From positions 1 through 40,604 of the forward strand of contig JAVBNC010000143.1 in assembly GCA_031551765.1 (NCBI GenBank): 40,604 nt of DNA, in the 5' to 3' direction. Within the stretch, counting starts at the first letter, position 1. Every line of letters begins with the position of its first letter. The position numbers were made by a program, and so were the translations under genes. Source of the stretch: JAVBNC01 sp031551765 (GTDB lineage Bacteria; Desulfobacterota; Desulfovibrionia; Desulfovibrionales; Desulfovibrionaceae). The notes under the pieces are model-generated. The model ran no database searches, was not told the origin of the DNA, and worked only from the letters and a program-made list of their open reading frames with translations. Positions 19,101 to 26,338 of this stretch are shown piece by piece.

Positions 19101-19331
19101 GGCCAGGGCTTTCAGGTCCCGCAGCACCCGGCTTTTCATTTCGGCGGCCGCTTTGTTGGTGAAGGTGGCCGCCAGAATTTCCGCCAACGCGTAGGGCGCC
19201 GCCGGGTCGCTGGAAAGGGCGCACACCGGGGGCGCGCCCTGCGCGGAGGCGCCCCGCAAAAGCTCCAGGAACCGGCGGGTCAGGGCGTAGGTTTTGCCGG
19301 AACCGGCGGAGGCTTTGATTTGCTCAAGCAT
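16134..19331 (-). CDS. addA: AddA-like UvrD/Rep helicase with C-terminal nuclease
   Basis: Superfamily 1A helicase-nuclease, about 1065 aa. Motifs in order: Walker A ASAGSGKT at the N-terminus, TFTNKAAAEMK (Ia), LLFDEFQDTS (II), YVGDVKQAIYSWRGG (III), LDRNWRS (IV), VRILTMHKAKGLEFP (V) and LLYVAWTRP (VI). A C-terminal RecB-like nuclease follows, with VDLLVDDGDAGLLTVEYKTG near residue 1020. With AddB it would unwind and resect broken ends for RecA loading. The start is uncertain: ATG 19331 puts the helicase core at the N-terminus, while an in-frame GTG lies at 19340. Neither has a clear ribosome-binding site. The 4-base overlap with addB marks a two-gene operon. Confidence 0.9.
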   Translation of the reverse strand: MLEQIKASAGSGKTYALTRRFLELLRGASAQGAPPVCALSSDPAAPYALAEILAATFTNKAAAEMKSRVLRDLKALALGLEKDPDRLALFSREEATAWVETILRRFDSLNIRTIDSLLTLLVRLSALSLNLPPDFSPVFDDAELFDPLYDALLDSAARGNAELRDGLRQACRALVLHGEIPGFMPGGRLRKRLLEIVTLALHNELPLPDAAVLEQVQARRTVLRQDLADAAKALAALLQEENLTASVNFLTFLRNCAALEIRGKIPESVYASKADLDDCLLKAAKGKASADSRASFRELCATYERATSLDPLYRSAAELGPLALLAAPLAQALTTTQEEEGRVSARLLPHLAERVVSGEGGVSDAFCRLGNRLSHLLFDEFQDTSRAQWASIAPLAVESLSRGGSLTYVGDVKQAIYSWRGGDAALFDEVARNQELTAMLPHGPSVTSLDRNWRSGAAVVGHNNAVFSRLADPVTAKAVASAMLADDTPPDLLDQAARTLCRTFTGTEQELPPQALSRSPGLVRLTRIQAAGAEELREEVAERLRALLDEVLQRHAPRDVAILVRRNTEAADMAALLASWKLPVVTEHSFQLGRHPLIARLTDFLAFLEYPPDDAAFWSFISGPECFPPLSGISHEALSNWLAAVRARPDAIPLARGFRRDFPAAWERVIAPFYDRAGLMSAYDTIQESIRRFGLLERLPEHAPFLRRFLEVAHAAEGKGASSLSAFLEFWESSGVEEKVPMPEGMDAVRILTMHKAKGLEFPVVIVPFHHHTDPPDSAITPALVEGLPLLVRRAKQLGAAYYETRLRAALEGLNLLYVAWTRPTRELHAFLTGTGRSQRSSGLAKALDILLADLPFTDDVHETGQADPARTESPSEASQAPMTPLPSSSGVSDDAAPPMHWLPRLKIFRNTLAELEFTERRRGMLAHSCLEALRPGDNSQADVERAIRHGLLTFPLSVPDPESVFRELSAMLSWYVALPRTAAWLAHGAPEQSVMDGAGHLHRVDLLVDDGDAGLLTVEYKTGRPDPAHAAQVKRYLGLLRAATDRPARGVLVYLDLRTVEDVT

Positions 19332-19397
19332 GGGCCGCACTATGCCAGACTAAGTCCAAATCGTCGATACGGCGGCGGAAGGCAAAAAGGGTGCCGG

Positions 19398-19417
19398 ATT
19401 CCCGCGTGTGCGGGAAT
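19398..19417. repeat. Short palindrome upstream of flagellin and addA
   Basis: ATTCCCGC and GCGGGAAT (8 bp) with a 4-base GTGT loop, in the 330-base gap between the divergent addA and flagellin genes. Similar GATTCCCGC palindromes occur as intergenic repeats in many genomes; only one copy was noticed here. Confidence 0.5.
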
Positions 19418-19542
19418 GGCGGCCGGGGTGCGTTTATGTCGGCTGCGCCATCTCCCGGCTTGAACAGGGGATCCTTGCCGTTCCGCATTATCCGCGCCTG
19501 GCGCCTATCCGCGCGCGGCGTCTTATTTTTTGGGGCGTTCCC

Positions 19543-19569
19543 TTAAGTAATATCCCAAGCCGCCGAAAA
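19543..19569 (+). promoter_or_regulatory. Sigma-28 (FliA) promoter of flagellin
   Basis: TTAAGTAA (-35) and GCCGAAAA (-10) are separated by 11 bases. The sigma-28 consensus is TAAAGTTT-N11-GCCGATAA, so the -10 matches 7 of 8 and the -35 matches 5 of 8. It points at the flagellin gene and gives a leader of roughly 100 bases. Confidence 0.75.
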
Positions 19570-19676
19570 GAACGCTGACGGGAGGGAAATACACGGTCAG
19601 AGGAGGCATAGGGCTTACGACCGAACCCTTATCGGCTGAGGCATGGTGGACGTGACGCATTCAAGGAGGAATGGTC

Positions 19677-20567
19677 ATGGCACTTATTATCTATCACAAC
19701 ATGATGGCGATGAACGCTTCGCGGAACTTGTCCACGTCGTACAACAACCTGGCGACGTCCGTGAACCGCCTTTCTTCCGGCCTGCGCATCAACAGCGCGG
19801 CCGACGACGCGGCGGGACTGGCCATCCGCGAATTGATGCGGGCAGATATCGCAGCCCTGAACCAAGGGGTGCGCAACGCCAACGACGCCATTTCGATGAT
19901 TCAGACTGCGGACGGCGCCCTCGGCGTTATCGACGAAAAGCTGATCCGGATGAAGGAACTGGCCGAACAGGCCGCCACGGGAACCTATAACTCCGACCAG
20001 CGCCTGATGATCGAATCCGAATATCAGGCCATGGCTTCGGAAATCACGCGAATCGCCAGCGCCACGGACTTCAACGGGGTGTATCTGCTCAACGGCAACC
20101 TGTCGGGCAACACGCACGATGGCAGCGCGCTGCAGTCCACCGGCAAGATGAAGATCCACTTCGGCACGGCCAACGATTCGTCTGAGGATTACTATTACAT
20201 CCAGGTGGGCAACGCCACGGCGTCCTCCCTGGGCGTGGGGAACCAGGCGGCCTCGACCAACAAGGCCTACTCCATTTCCACGCAGGCTAGCGCCCAGAAG
20301 GCTCTGGAAGGTCTTAACGACGCCATCATATCCAAGGACAAGATTCGCGCCAGCCTTGGATCGATGCAGAACCGACTGGAAAACACCATCAGCAACCTGC
20401 AGATTCAGGCTGAAAACCTGCAGGCGGCGGAATCACGAGTCTCCGACGTGGACGTGGCCACGGAAATGACGGAATTCGTACGCAACCAGGTTCTCACGCA
20501 GGCGGCCGTGGCCATGCTTTCGCAGGCCAACTCGCTGCCCAGGATGGCCCTGCAGCTTTTGCAGTAA
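19677..20567 (+). CDS. fliC: Flagellin
   Basis: Flagellar filament subunit of 296 aa, exported through the flagellar type III apparatus. The conserved N-terminal D0/D1 region is clear: MALIIYHNMMAMNASRNLS, then SVNRLSSGLRINSAADDAAG and NANDAISMIQTADGAL. The C-terminal D1/D0 region has LGSMQNRLENTISNLQIQAEN, ESRVSDVDVATEM and the end QANSLPRMALQLLQ. The variable central domain is very short, so this is a compact flagellin. An ATG at 19671 abuts the AAGGAGG ribosome-binding site with no spacing; ATG 19677 has proper spacing and gives the family N-terminus. It is monocistronic, with a sigma-28 promoter and a strong terminator. Confidence 0.97.
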   Translation: MALIIYHNMMAMNASRNLSTSYNNLATSVNRLSSGLRINSAADDAAGLAIRELMRADIAALNQGVRNANDAISMIQTADGALGVIDEKLIRMKELAEQAATGTYNSDQRLMIESEYQAMASEITRIASATDFNGVYLLNGNLSGNTHDGSALQSTGKMKIHFGTANDSSEDYYYIQVGNATASSLGVGNQAASTNKAYSISTQASAQKALEGLNDAIISKDKIRASLGSMQNRLENTISNLQIQAENLQAAESRVSDVDVATEMTEFVRNQVLTQAAVAMLSQANSLPRMALQLLQ

Positions 20568-20690
20568 CAGGGTCCACGGAAAACAAAGGCAATGATCTGT
20601 AACGAATAACCCTGGTCCTAACCAGAAAGCCATGCCAAGGCTGAGCCATTATGCCGGCTCATGGAAAGGCTGAGTGTTCCCTCCCGTACC

Positions 20691-20724
20691 AAACAAAAAC
20701 GCCCCGTGAGGGGCGTTTTTGTTT
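20691..20724. terminator. Bidirectional intrinsic terminator after flagellin
   Basis: Perfect 15-bp inverted repeat (20691-20705 and 20710-20724, loop GTGA) with an A-rich left flank and T-rich right flank. It can end the flagellin transcript on the forward strand and the cheX-side operon on the reverse strand. Confidence 0.93.
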
Positions 20725-20772
20725 TCGGCCGAATGTGTTGCGGAACAAAGGAAAAGTCCCACCGTCCCTGGA

Positions 20773-21030
20773 TCAGGCCGGGCAGGCGGGCGCGGCGGAA
20801 GCAGGGGCGAAACAGCCCTGGATAATGCTGGCGTCGTCCGGGCCGGCCACGGCGTTCACGTCCGCGTCGCCGCCATGACAGATGAAGTGTTCCCCCCGCA
20901 GCAGAATGTAGCCCGCGGAAAGAATTTTGGTGTAGGGAAGCTGTTCGCGCATGTCCGCGTGCGTGACCCGGTCCGGAAAAATGAACGGCACGGGCTGCCC
21001 GGTAAAATCTTCCGCGATAAGGTATTTCAC
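20773..21030 (-). CDS. Small protein of unknown function downstream of cheX
   Basis: Protein of 85 aa that I do not recognise. It starts MKYLIAEDFTGQPVPF, is acidic and soluble-looking, has a His/Cys-containing EHFICHGGD segment, and ends in an Ala/Pro/Cys-rich tail. Translation begins at GTG 21030, preceded by GGAGG 8 bases upstream, which supports it as real. It starts 15 bases after the cheX stop on the same strand, so it is probably co-transcribed with cheX. A role in chemotaxis is only a guess from position. Confidence 0.6.
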   Translation of the reverse strand: MKYLIAEDFTGQPVPFIFPDRVTHADMREQLPYTKILSAGYILLRGEHFICHGGDADVNAVAGPDDASIIQGCFAPASAAPACPA

Positions 21031-21045
21031 TGCGGCCTCCGGCTG

Positions 21046-21510
21046 TTATTCGAGGCAGAACTCCACGGTAAAGTCTCCGTCCGGCGTGGTAAAGGGAATG
21101 GCGACCACGGGGCTGGTGGTGGAGTGGCTTACAATGTGGCCCTTGCCAATAATTACGGTGGGGGTCGCGCCCTGCAGGGTAAGCCCCTTGGCGGCGAGCG
21201 TGGCGCGGGCCTGGCCGGAAACCATGTTGGCCACTTCCCCCACGGCGTCTTGGGTATCCTGCATCAGGTCCTGGATATCGTCGCCCAGCATGCCTTTCAC
21301 CAGGGCAACGGCGCAGGGTTCCGTAAAGGAAACAGCGATGGTGCCGCGCTTGGGGCCTGTAACGCCCACAATGGCGGAAACGTCGCCCTTGGCTACGGCG
21401 TTTTTCTTGACATAGGGCGCGCCGGACTTGGCGTCTATGCCCGCCATGGTGCCCAGTATTTCCGTGGTGGCCTTGATAAAGGCCTTGGCTATATCAATGT
21501 CGGAAAGCAT
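21046..21510 (-). CDS. cheX: Chemotaxis phosphatase CheX-like protein
   Basis: Protein of 154 aa in the CheC/CheX/FliY phosphatase family, which dephosphorylates CheY-P in the cytoplasm. The central helix DAVGEVANMVSGQA holds the catalytic Glu-x-x-Asn pair. The C-terminal half, with TPTVIIGKGH and the strand ending FTVEFCLE, matches the CheX fold. It has one phosphatase helix, as expected for CheX rather than two-site CheC. ATG 21510 follows a GAGGCA ribosome-binding site. The extended cydB frame overlaps its start by 17 bases. No other chemotaxis genes lie nearby, although flagellin is within 1 kb. Confidence 0.88.
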   Translation of the reverse strand: MLSDIDIAKAFIKATTEILGTMAGIDAKSGAPYVKKNAVAKGDVSAIVGVTGPKRGTIAVSFTEPCAVALVKGMLGDDIQDLMQDTQDAVGEVANMVSGQARATLAAKGLTLQGATPTVIIGKGHIVSHSTTSPVVAIPFTTPDGDFTVEFCLE

Positions 21511-22666
21511 GTTGCCTCAACGAAAAAAGCGATTGGCATATCGGTCTTGATAATTTGTAATCTTTTATTGATACATGGTTGCCGGTCAAAAGGCAACGCA
21601 GCCGGCGGCGCGGGCAAGCGCCGCCGGCTGCGCACGGGTAGGAGTAAGCGGTGTCGGAAGAAAGCTCTTCTTCCGTCACCTTGTGCATAAAGGTGTAGTA
21701 CACCCAGGTCTGGTAGCCGATAACCACGGGCACGGCTACCAGCGCCACGCCCAGCATGATTTTGAGCGTCAGGGGGCTGGAAGCCGCGTTGTGGATGGTC
21801 AGGCTCGCGTCCCCTCCCATGTTGGAGGGCACGAGGCGCGGGACCATGCCCGCCACCCCGAACAGGGTGACGAATAAAATGTACCCGGCGCTGCAGCCCC
21901 AGGCCCGCAGGGCGTCGTCTTTCGCCAGCATGATGCGCGCGCCGACCTGGCAGGCGACGGCCAGCAGCGGCAGAAGGAAGAGCAGGGGCCACTTCACGTA
22001 GTTGGCGAACAGGTCCGTGTAGGTCCAGGTCATGAGCAGGAAGAGTACGGAAAGGCCCATTACCCACGGCCAGAGGTTCCTGGCCCAGGCGAGCGCCCGC
22101 TCGTGCAGCAGGGTGGTGGATTTCACGGCCAGCCAGAGCATGCCGTGCAGGCAGAAGAAAAACACGAACAGTATGCCGCCCACCAGACCGTAGGGGTTGA
22201 GCAGCTTGAGAATGTTGCCGTGGTACACGCCGTCCACGTCAATGGGAATGCCCATGAACAGGTTGGCGAAGGCAACGCCCAGGAGCAGGGCGGGCACGAA
22301 GTTGCCCAGGAACTGGCAGCCGTCCCACAGCTTGCGCCAGCGGTCACTGTCCACTTTGTTGCGGAATTCAAAGGACACGGCCCGGATAATCAGCCCGAAG
22401 AGCAGAATGAGCAGCGGCGCGTACAGCGCGCTGAACATCACGGCATAGGCCTTGGGAAAGGCCGCGAAAGTGACCCCGCCCGCCGTGATCAGCCAGACTT
22501 CGTTGCCGTCCCAGAAGGGACCGGCGGCGTTGTAGATCACGCGGCGTTCGGTTTCATTGGCGGAGATAAAGGGCATGAGCGTGCCCATGCCGAAATCAAA
22601 GCCGTCCAGCATGAAATAGATGGCCCACAAAAGTCCCCAGAGGATGAACCAGGTTGTTTCCAGCAT
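21494..22666 (-). CDS. cydB: Cytochrome bd quinol oxidase subunit II
   Basis: Membrane subunit partnering CydA in the bd-type oxygen reductase, which oxidises quinol and reduces oxygen to water. The protein, 390 aa as the frame runs, has many hydrophobic helices and the family's N-terminus LETTWFILWGLLWAIYFMLDGFDFG followed by GPFWDGNEVWLI. ATG 22666 is chosen because AGGAGG at 22680-22675 is 8 bases before it; ATG 22672 is too close. Family members usually end near the position of VTEEELSSDTAY. Here the frame continues about 47 more codons through a hairpin (21597-21632) and overlaps cheX. The oxidase function is clear; the C-terminal tail is doubtful. Confidence 0.92.
   Translation of the reverse strand: MLETTWFILWGLLWAIYFMLDGFDFGMGTLMPFISANETERRVIYNAAGPFWDGNEVWLITAGGVTFAAFPKAYAVMFSALYAPLLILLFGLIIRAVSFEFRNKVDSDRWRKLWDGCQFLGNFVPALLLGVAFANLFMGIPIDVDGVYHGNILKLLNPYGLVGGILFVFFFCLHGMLWLAVKSTTLLHERALAWARNLWPWVMGLSVLFLLMTWTYTDLFANYVKWPLLFLLPLLAVACQVGARIMLAKDDALRAWGCSAGYILFVTLFGVAGMVPRLVPSNMGGDASLTIHNAASSPLTLKIMLGVALVAVPVVIGYQTWVYYTFMHKVTEEELSSDTAYSYPCAAGGACPRRRLRCLLTGNHVSIKDYKLSRPICQSLFSLRQHAFRH
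21597..21632 (-). other. Strong hairpin inside the 3' tail of cydB
   Basis: Perfect 15-bp GC-rich stem (21597-21611 with 21618-21632, 6-base loop). It lies where a terminator or attenuator would be expected after a normal CydB stop, but it falls inside the open frame. No long T run follows on the reverse strand, so it may be an attenuator or RNA-stability element between cydAB and cheX. Confidence 0.65.
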
Positions 22667-22679
22667 TGTCATATCCTCC

Positions 22680-24041
22680 TTAAACCTGGCCCGAAGGGGC
22701 TTGTTCAGAGGCCGCCTGAGGGGAAGCCGTTTCAGGGGCTTCGTCCGGCGGGCCCAGCCGTGCGTATTTGCGCAAGAGCCAGATATCAATGACGCCCAGC
22801 ACCGTGTACACCGCCAGGAAGGCCAGCAGCGAAAGAGCCACGGAGGAGCCCGGCACCGGGGAAACCGCGTCCCTGGTGCGCATCAGCCCCCAGACTATCC
22901 AGGGCTGGCGGCCTACTTCGGCCACGGTCCAGCCCGCCATAATCGAAATATAGGGCAGGGGAATGGCCCAGATAAGGATGCGGCCGAACCAGGCTTTTTC
23001 CGCGATTTTGCCCTGCCACAGCCAGGCCAGAATGGCCAGCAGCGGGAACAGGCTGCCCAGGCCCACCATGGCCCGGAAGGACAGGAAGGTCAGCAGCACC
23101 GGCGGCCGGTCTTCGGCCGGGTAGTCTTTCAGGCCCTTGACCTCGGCGGAAAAGTTGCCGTGGGCCAGGAAGCTGAGCAGACCGGGAATTTTGATGGCTT
23201 CCACCAAGTTGCCTTCATTTTTTTCGTCCGGGATGACCAGCAGATACATGGGCGCGGACTTCACCGTGTCCCAGTGCGATTCCATGGCCGCCAGTTTAGG
23301 CGGCTGCATCCTGGCCACCATGGTGCCGTGGTGGTGCCCCTGCAAAGCCACGAGCAGGGAGAAAACCAGGGCGAACAGGGCGCCCATGCGGAAAGAGCGG
23401 GTGAAAAACTCCACCTTGTTGCGGCGCATGAGGTGCCAGGCGGAAACGCCCAGCACGAAAAAGCCCGCCAGCATCCAGGAGGCGAAAATGGTGTGGAAGA
23501 ACTGCCCCCAGGCAAAGGGGTTGGCCAGCACGGCCCAGAAGCTGTCCAGTTCCGCGCGGCCGTTGCGCAGCACGTGGCCCACCGGGTTCTGCATCCAGCC
23601 GTTGGCCAGAATGATCCACACGGCGGAGAGGTTGCCCGCGACAGCCACGGCCCAGATGGCGAACAGGTGCGCTTTTTTGGACACCCGGTTCCAGCCGAAG
23701 TGCCACACCGCCAGGAACGTGGATTCCAGGAAAAAAGCCAGCGTGGCCTCAATGGCGAGGAGCGAGCCGAAAATGTCGCCCACATAGGTGGAGTAGCGCG
23801 ACCAGTTGGTGCCGAACTGGAATTCCAGGGTGATGCCGGTCACCACCCCCAGCGCGAAGTTGATGAGAAACAGTTTGCCCCAGAATTTGGCCATCTGTTT
23901 GTACATGACATCGCCGCTGCGGACGTATTTCGTCTCCATAATGGCGATCATCACGGACAGCCCCAGAGTGAGCGGGACAAAGATGAAGTGGAAAAATACG
24001 GCGGCGGCGAACTGCAGCCGCGAAAGCATGACGACATCCAT
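22680..24041 (-). CDS. cydA: Cytochrome bd quinol oxidase subunit I
   Basis: Haem-bearing subunit of cytochrome bd oxidase, 453 aa. Haem ligands are visible: H18 in FFHFIF, H183 in QFFHTIFASWMLAG and M387 in WGLMRT, together with E98/E106 in LLAIEATLAFFLES and the GRQPW motif. The quinol loop has QPPKLAAMESHW. The total length marks the short-Q-loop type rather than the longer E. coli type. The C-terminal tail is Ala/Pro/Glu-rich. The start is ATG 24041, giving the family N-terminus MDVVMLSRLQFA; the ribosome-binding site is only a weak GGGGG. The stop lies 13 bases before the cydB start. In sulfate reducers this enzyme is linked to oxygen scavenging. Confidence 0.96.
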   Translation of the reverse strand: MDVVMLSRLQFAAAVFFHFIFVPLTLGLSVMIAIMETKYVRSGDVMYKQMAKFWGKLFLINFALGVVTGITLEFQFGTNWSRYSTYVGDIFGSLLAIEATLAFFLESTFLAVWHFGWNRVSKKAHLFAIWAVAVAGNLSAVWIILANGWMQNPVGHVLRNGRAELDSFWAVLANPFAWGQFFHTIFASWMLAGFFVLGVSAWHLMRRNKVEFFTRSFRMGALFALVFSLLVALQGHHHGTMVARMQPPKLAAMESHWDTVKSAPMYLLVIPDEKNEGNLVEAIKIPGLLSFLAHGNFSAEVKGLKDYPAEDRPPVLLTFLSFRAMVGLGSLFPLLAILAWLWQGKIAEKAWFGRILIWAIPLPYISIMAGWTVAEVGRQPWIVWGLMRTRDAVSPVPGSSVALSLLAFLAVYTVLGVIDIWLLRKYARLGPPDEAPETASPQAASEQAPSGQV

Positions 24042-24271
24042 GACTACCCCCAGGCAGTACAGGTGAAACCGGCCGCCGGGTTCAAACGCCGACGGGAGAG
24101 GCCGCTATTCAGGAATTGTTATTATTATGGAAAGGCGGGAGGATAGCAAGCGCTATAGAGAAAAAACTTCGCAAAAATCAAAGTAAGGTGAGGAGAGGCG
24201 CGTGCCCGTGGGGTTTGGCAGGACAACACGCCCGTTGCGAAGAGAACATGTCTGCCAGGCAGGGGTGGGCG

Positions 24272-25678
24272 TCACTGCTTTTGCGACGCGCGGTACCGGG
24301 CCACGGCCTTGTTGTGGTCTTCCAGGTTGGTGGAAAACTCATGCGCCCCGGTCTGGCCTATGGCCACAAAGTACAGGTACTTGTGTTGTTCGGGGCTGAC
24401 GGCGGCACGCAGGGCCTCAAAGCCGGGAGAGCAGATGGGGCCGGGCGGCAGGCCGGGGTGCTGGTAGGTGTTGTAGATATTCTTGGGGTCCGCGATCTGA
24501 GATTTGCGGATAGCGCCGCTGAAACTCTCCCCCAGGCCGTAGATGATGGTGGGGTCGCACTGCAGCAGCATGCCCAGGCGCAGGCGGTTGGCGTAGACCC
24601 CGGCCACCCGGGCGCGTTCGCCGGGCACGGCCGTTTCCTTTTCCACCAGCGTGGCGAGAATGACCAGGCGGCGCAGACTTTCAGCGGACACGGGCGCGAG
24701 CAGGTCCGGCAGCCTGGCGGGCTGCGCGGGGCGCGTGGCGTTGGCGGAAGCCGCCTGGGTAGCGTTGGCCGCCGTGGCGTTGGCGCTCCGTCTTTCGGAA
24801 ACTGGGGCGGCAGCCGGAGCGGGACGGGACACTGCGAAACGCAACGCGCCCTCCCGGAAAGCCGCGGTTTTCAGATATACCGGAGTCCCGCCGCTCTCGC
24901 CGGAACGGGCGGCATAGTCCTGGAACAGCGGCCAGTTGCGCTTCCAGAACTGTTCCACCAGCACGCGGGCCACGGCTTCGGCCTCGGCCCGGCCGCCCAG
25001 GGTTCTGGGTTTGCGCAGGTGGTAGGTTTCCGGGAACAGAAAGCCTTCCGCATTGGCAAAGGGGATGCCGTAGGCGCGCAGAAATTCCGGGTCGTGGATG
25101 ACTTCCTTGAAGGCCGAGGCTTTGGCGAACCCGCCTTCTTCCACCAGCCTGGCCACTTCCCACCAGGCCAGGCCCTCGCGCAGGGCCAGCGGGTAGAGCA
25201 GGGGACGGCCGGAAACCAGGTGCTGCAGGATACGGCTGGGCGTCCAGCCCGTGTTGACCTGGAATTCCCCGGCCTGGATGGCCCCGAGTTTTTTGTGCAG
25301 TTGAGCCAGCAGCCGGAAGCGCCACACGCTGGTAATGGCCTTGGCCTTGTAAAGGTCCCAGGCCACGCGGTCAAAGGTGGCGCCGGGCGCGATATAGATG
25401 GTGACATCCTGAGGGTTGTCTCTGCCCGCCGGGCGGTGCATGAAGGTGGCGGCGTCATAAGCCACATACCCGCCCGCGCCGAGAAGCAGCAGCCCCAGCA
25501 CAAGCAGCATGCGCACGAACCACGAGAGCCTCTTGCGCGGCGGCGGGTTTCCGCCCGCGTCACCATGGCCACCGTCGCCCTGCTCGGTGTGATCCGGGCC
25601 AGATTTCTGCGGAGGCTGCGTCTGACCGCCTGCAACGGGCGGATTTTCCTGCTTTTCTGGGGGCTGCGTCGCGTTCAT
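24272..25678 (-). CDS. mltG: Endolytic murein transglycosylase MltG
   Basis: Inner-membrane lytic transglycosylase of 468 aa that cleaves nascent peptidoglycan strands. A Pro/Gly/Gln-rich cytoplasmic N-terminus (1-50) precedes one membrane helix (about 54-75, FVRMLLVLGLLLLGAGGYV). A LysM-like region follows (TIYIAPGATFDRVAWDLYK), then the YceG catalytic domain with LILATLVEKE-type sequence (here LATLVEKETAVPGER, catalytic Glu), YANRLRLGMLLQCDPTIIYGL and NTYQHPGLPPGPICSPG. An Asn-Ala-Thr-rich insert lies around residues 298-315. Its ATG overlaps the ruvX stop by 4 bases, so the two are coupled, as in many bacteria where yqgF and yceG are neighbours. Confidence 0.93.
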   Translation of the reverse strand: MNATQPPEKQENPPVAGGQTQPPQKSGPDHTEQGDGGHGDAGGNPPPRKRLSWFVRMLLVLGLLLLGAGGYVAYDAATFMHRPAGRDNPQDVTIYIAPGATFDRVAWDLYKAKAITSVWRFRLLAQLHKKLGAIQAGEFQVNTGWTPSRILQHLVSGRPLLYPLALREGLAWWEVARLVEEGGFAKASAFKEVIHDPEFLRAYGIPFANAEGFLFPETYHLRKPRTLGGRAEAEAVARVLVEQFWKRNWPLFQDYAARSGESGGTPVYLKTAAFREGALRFAVSRPAPAAAPVSERRSANATAANATQAASANATRPAQPARLPDLLAPVSAESLRRLVILATLVEKETAVPGERARVAGVYANRLRLGMLLQCDPTIIYGLGESFSGAIRKSQIADPKNIYNTYQHPGLPPGPICSPGFEALRAAVSPEQHKYLYFVAIGQTGAHEFSTNLEDHNKAVARYRASQKQ

Positions 25679-26256
25679 GCGCCCACCCTAGCATGTTCGG
25701 GCAGCGCGAGGAAAGACTCCAGAACGCGGGCGGCGGCCACGTGGTCCACGGGCGCGCGGCGGTTCCTGCCGCCCCCCGCCTCCCGTGCCTCACGCAGCAA
25801 GCTTTCCGCTTCATGGGAACTCAAGGTTTCCGGCATAAAGTACACGGGCAGCTCGCTCCGTCGCTGCAGGCTTTTCACAAAGTTGCGCACCTGCCGGGCC
25901 GTCAGCCCGTCCGTGCCGTCCGCTTGCAGTGGCAGGCCCACCACCACGGCGTCCGGGGCTTCTTCATCCAGCACGGCCAGAAAGGCCGCCCAAAAGCGTT
26001 CACGCGTGGTCATTTCCAACACCACCCGCGCAAAAGCCATGCGGCCCCCGGCATCGGAAACAGCTATGCCCGTGCGTTTCTGCCCGTAGTCAACGGCGAG
26101 GTATTTCCTGGGGAGAATGCCTCCGGCGGCCGGGGGAAGAGGGAAACCTTTCTTGGAAGAAAGGTTTCCCTCTTCCCCCGGACCCCCAACTCCCTTCCAA
26201 AGAATTTTGACAGGGGGTATGGGGGCGTTTCTCTTTGATGAAGCGGTGCCGTACAA
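25675..26256 (-). CDS. ruvX: RuvX/YqgF putative Holliday-junction resolvase, start codon unclear
   Basis: RNase H-fold protein implicated in rRNA 5'-end maturation or Holliday-junction resolution. The conserved part, 144 aa from 26109, has KYLAVDYGQKRTGIAVSD, VVVGLPLQADG, PVYFMPETLSSHEA and a C-terminal DHVAAARVLESFL. No ATG, GTG or TTG exists between 26109 and 26256. The only in-frame candidate is TTG 26256, which sits in the loop of a hairpin and would translate repeat copy B. Family members usually begin MKYLAVD or similar; here the codon before Lys is AGG at 26109-26107, with GGAGG (26124-26120) 10 bases upstream. One base change from ATG would explain this. ATT at 26118-26116 is another possible unusual start. 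Coordinates cover the longest frame. Confidence 0.85.
   Translation of the reverse strand: MYGTASSKRNAPIPPVKILWKGVGGPGEEGNLSSKKGFPLPPAAGGILPRKYLAVDYGQKRTGIAVSDAGGRMAFARVVLEMTTRERFWAAFLAVLDEEAPDAVVVGLPLQADGTDGLTARQVRNFVKSLQRRSELPVYFMPETLSSHEAESLLREAREAGGGRNRRAPVDHVAAARVLESFLALPEHARVGA
26131..26220. repeat. Dispersed palindromic repeat, copy B
   Basis: A perfect 21-bp inverted repeat (26131-26151 and 26160-26180, loop CTTGGAAG) is followed by a tail with CCGGACCCCC and TTCCAAAGAATTTTGACAGG. Same architecture as copy A at 11732; the loop differs only in its last bases. It ends 7 bases from the ruvX ribosome-binding site, so it occupies the ruvX 5' leader. Confidence 0.8.
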
Positions 26257-26274
26257 TTACGGCACCGCCTTTTT
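26243..26274 (+). terminator. Intrinsic terminator-like hairpin
   Basis: Perfect 11-bp stem (26243-26253 with 26258-26268, loop CAAT) followed by CTTTTT on the forward strand. Its T run points forward, although no forward gene ends here. On the reverse strand it could still separate the dehydrogenase from ruvX. Confidence 0.65.
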
Positions 26275-26338
26275 CAGCCTATCAAGCCAGTACCTGCTAC
26301 CAGATGAGCGCCACTTTTTGCATCACCCTGAATGGGTT

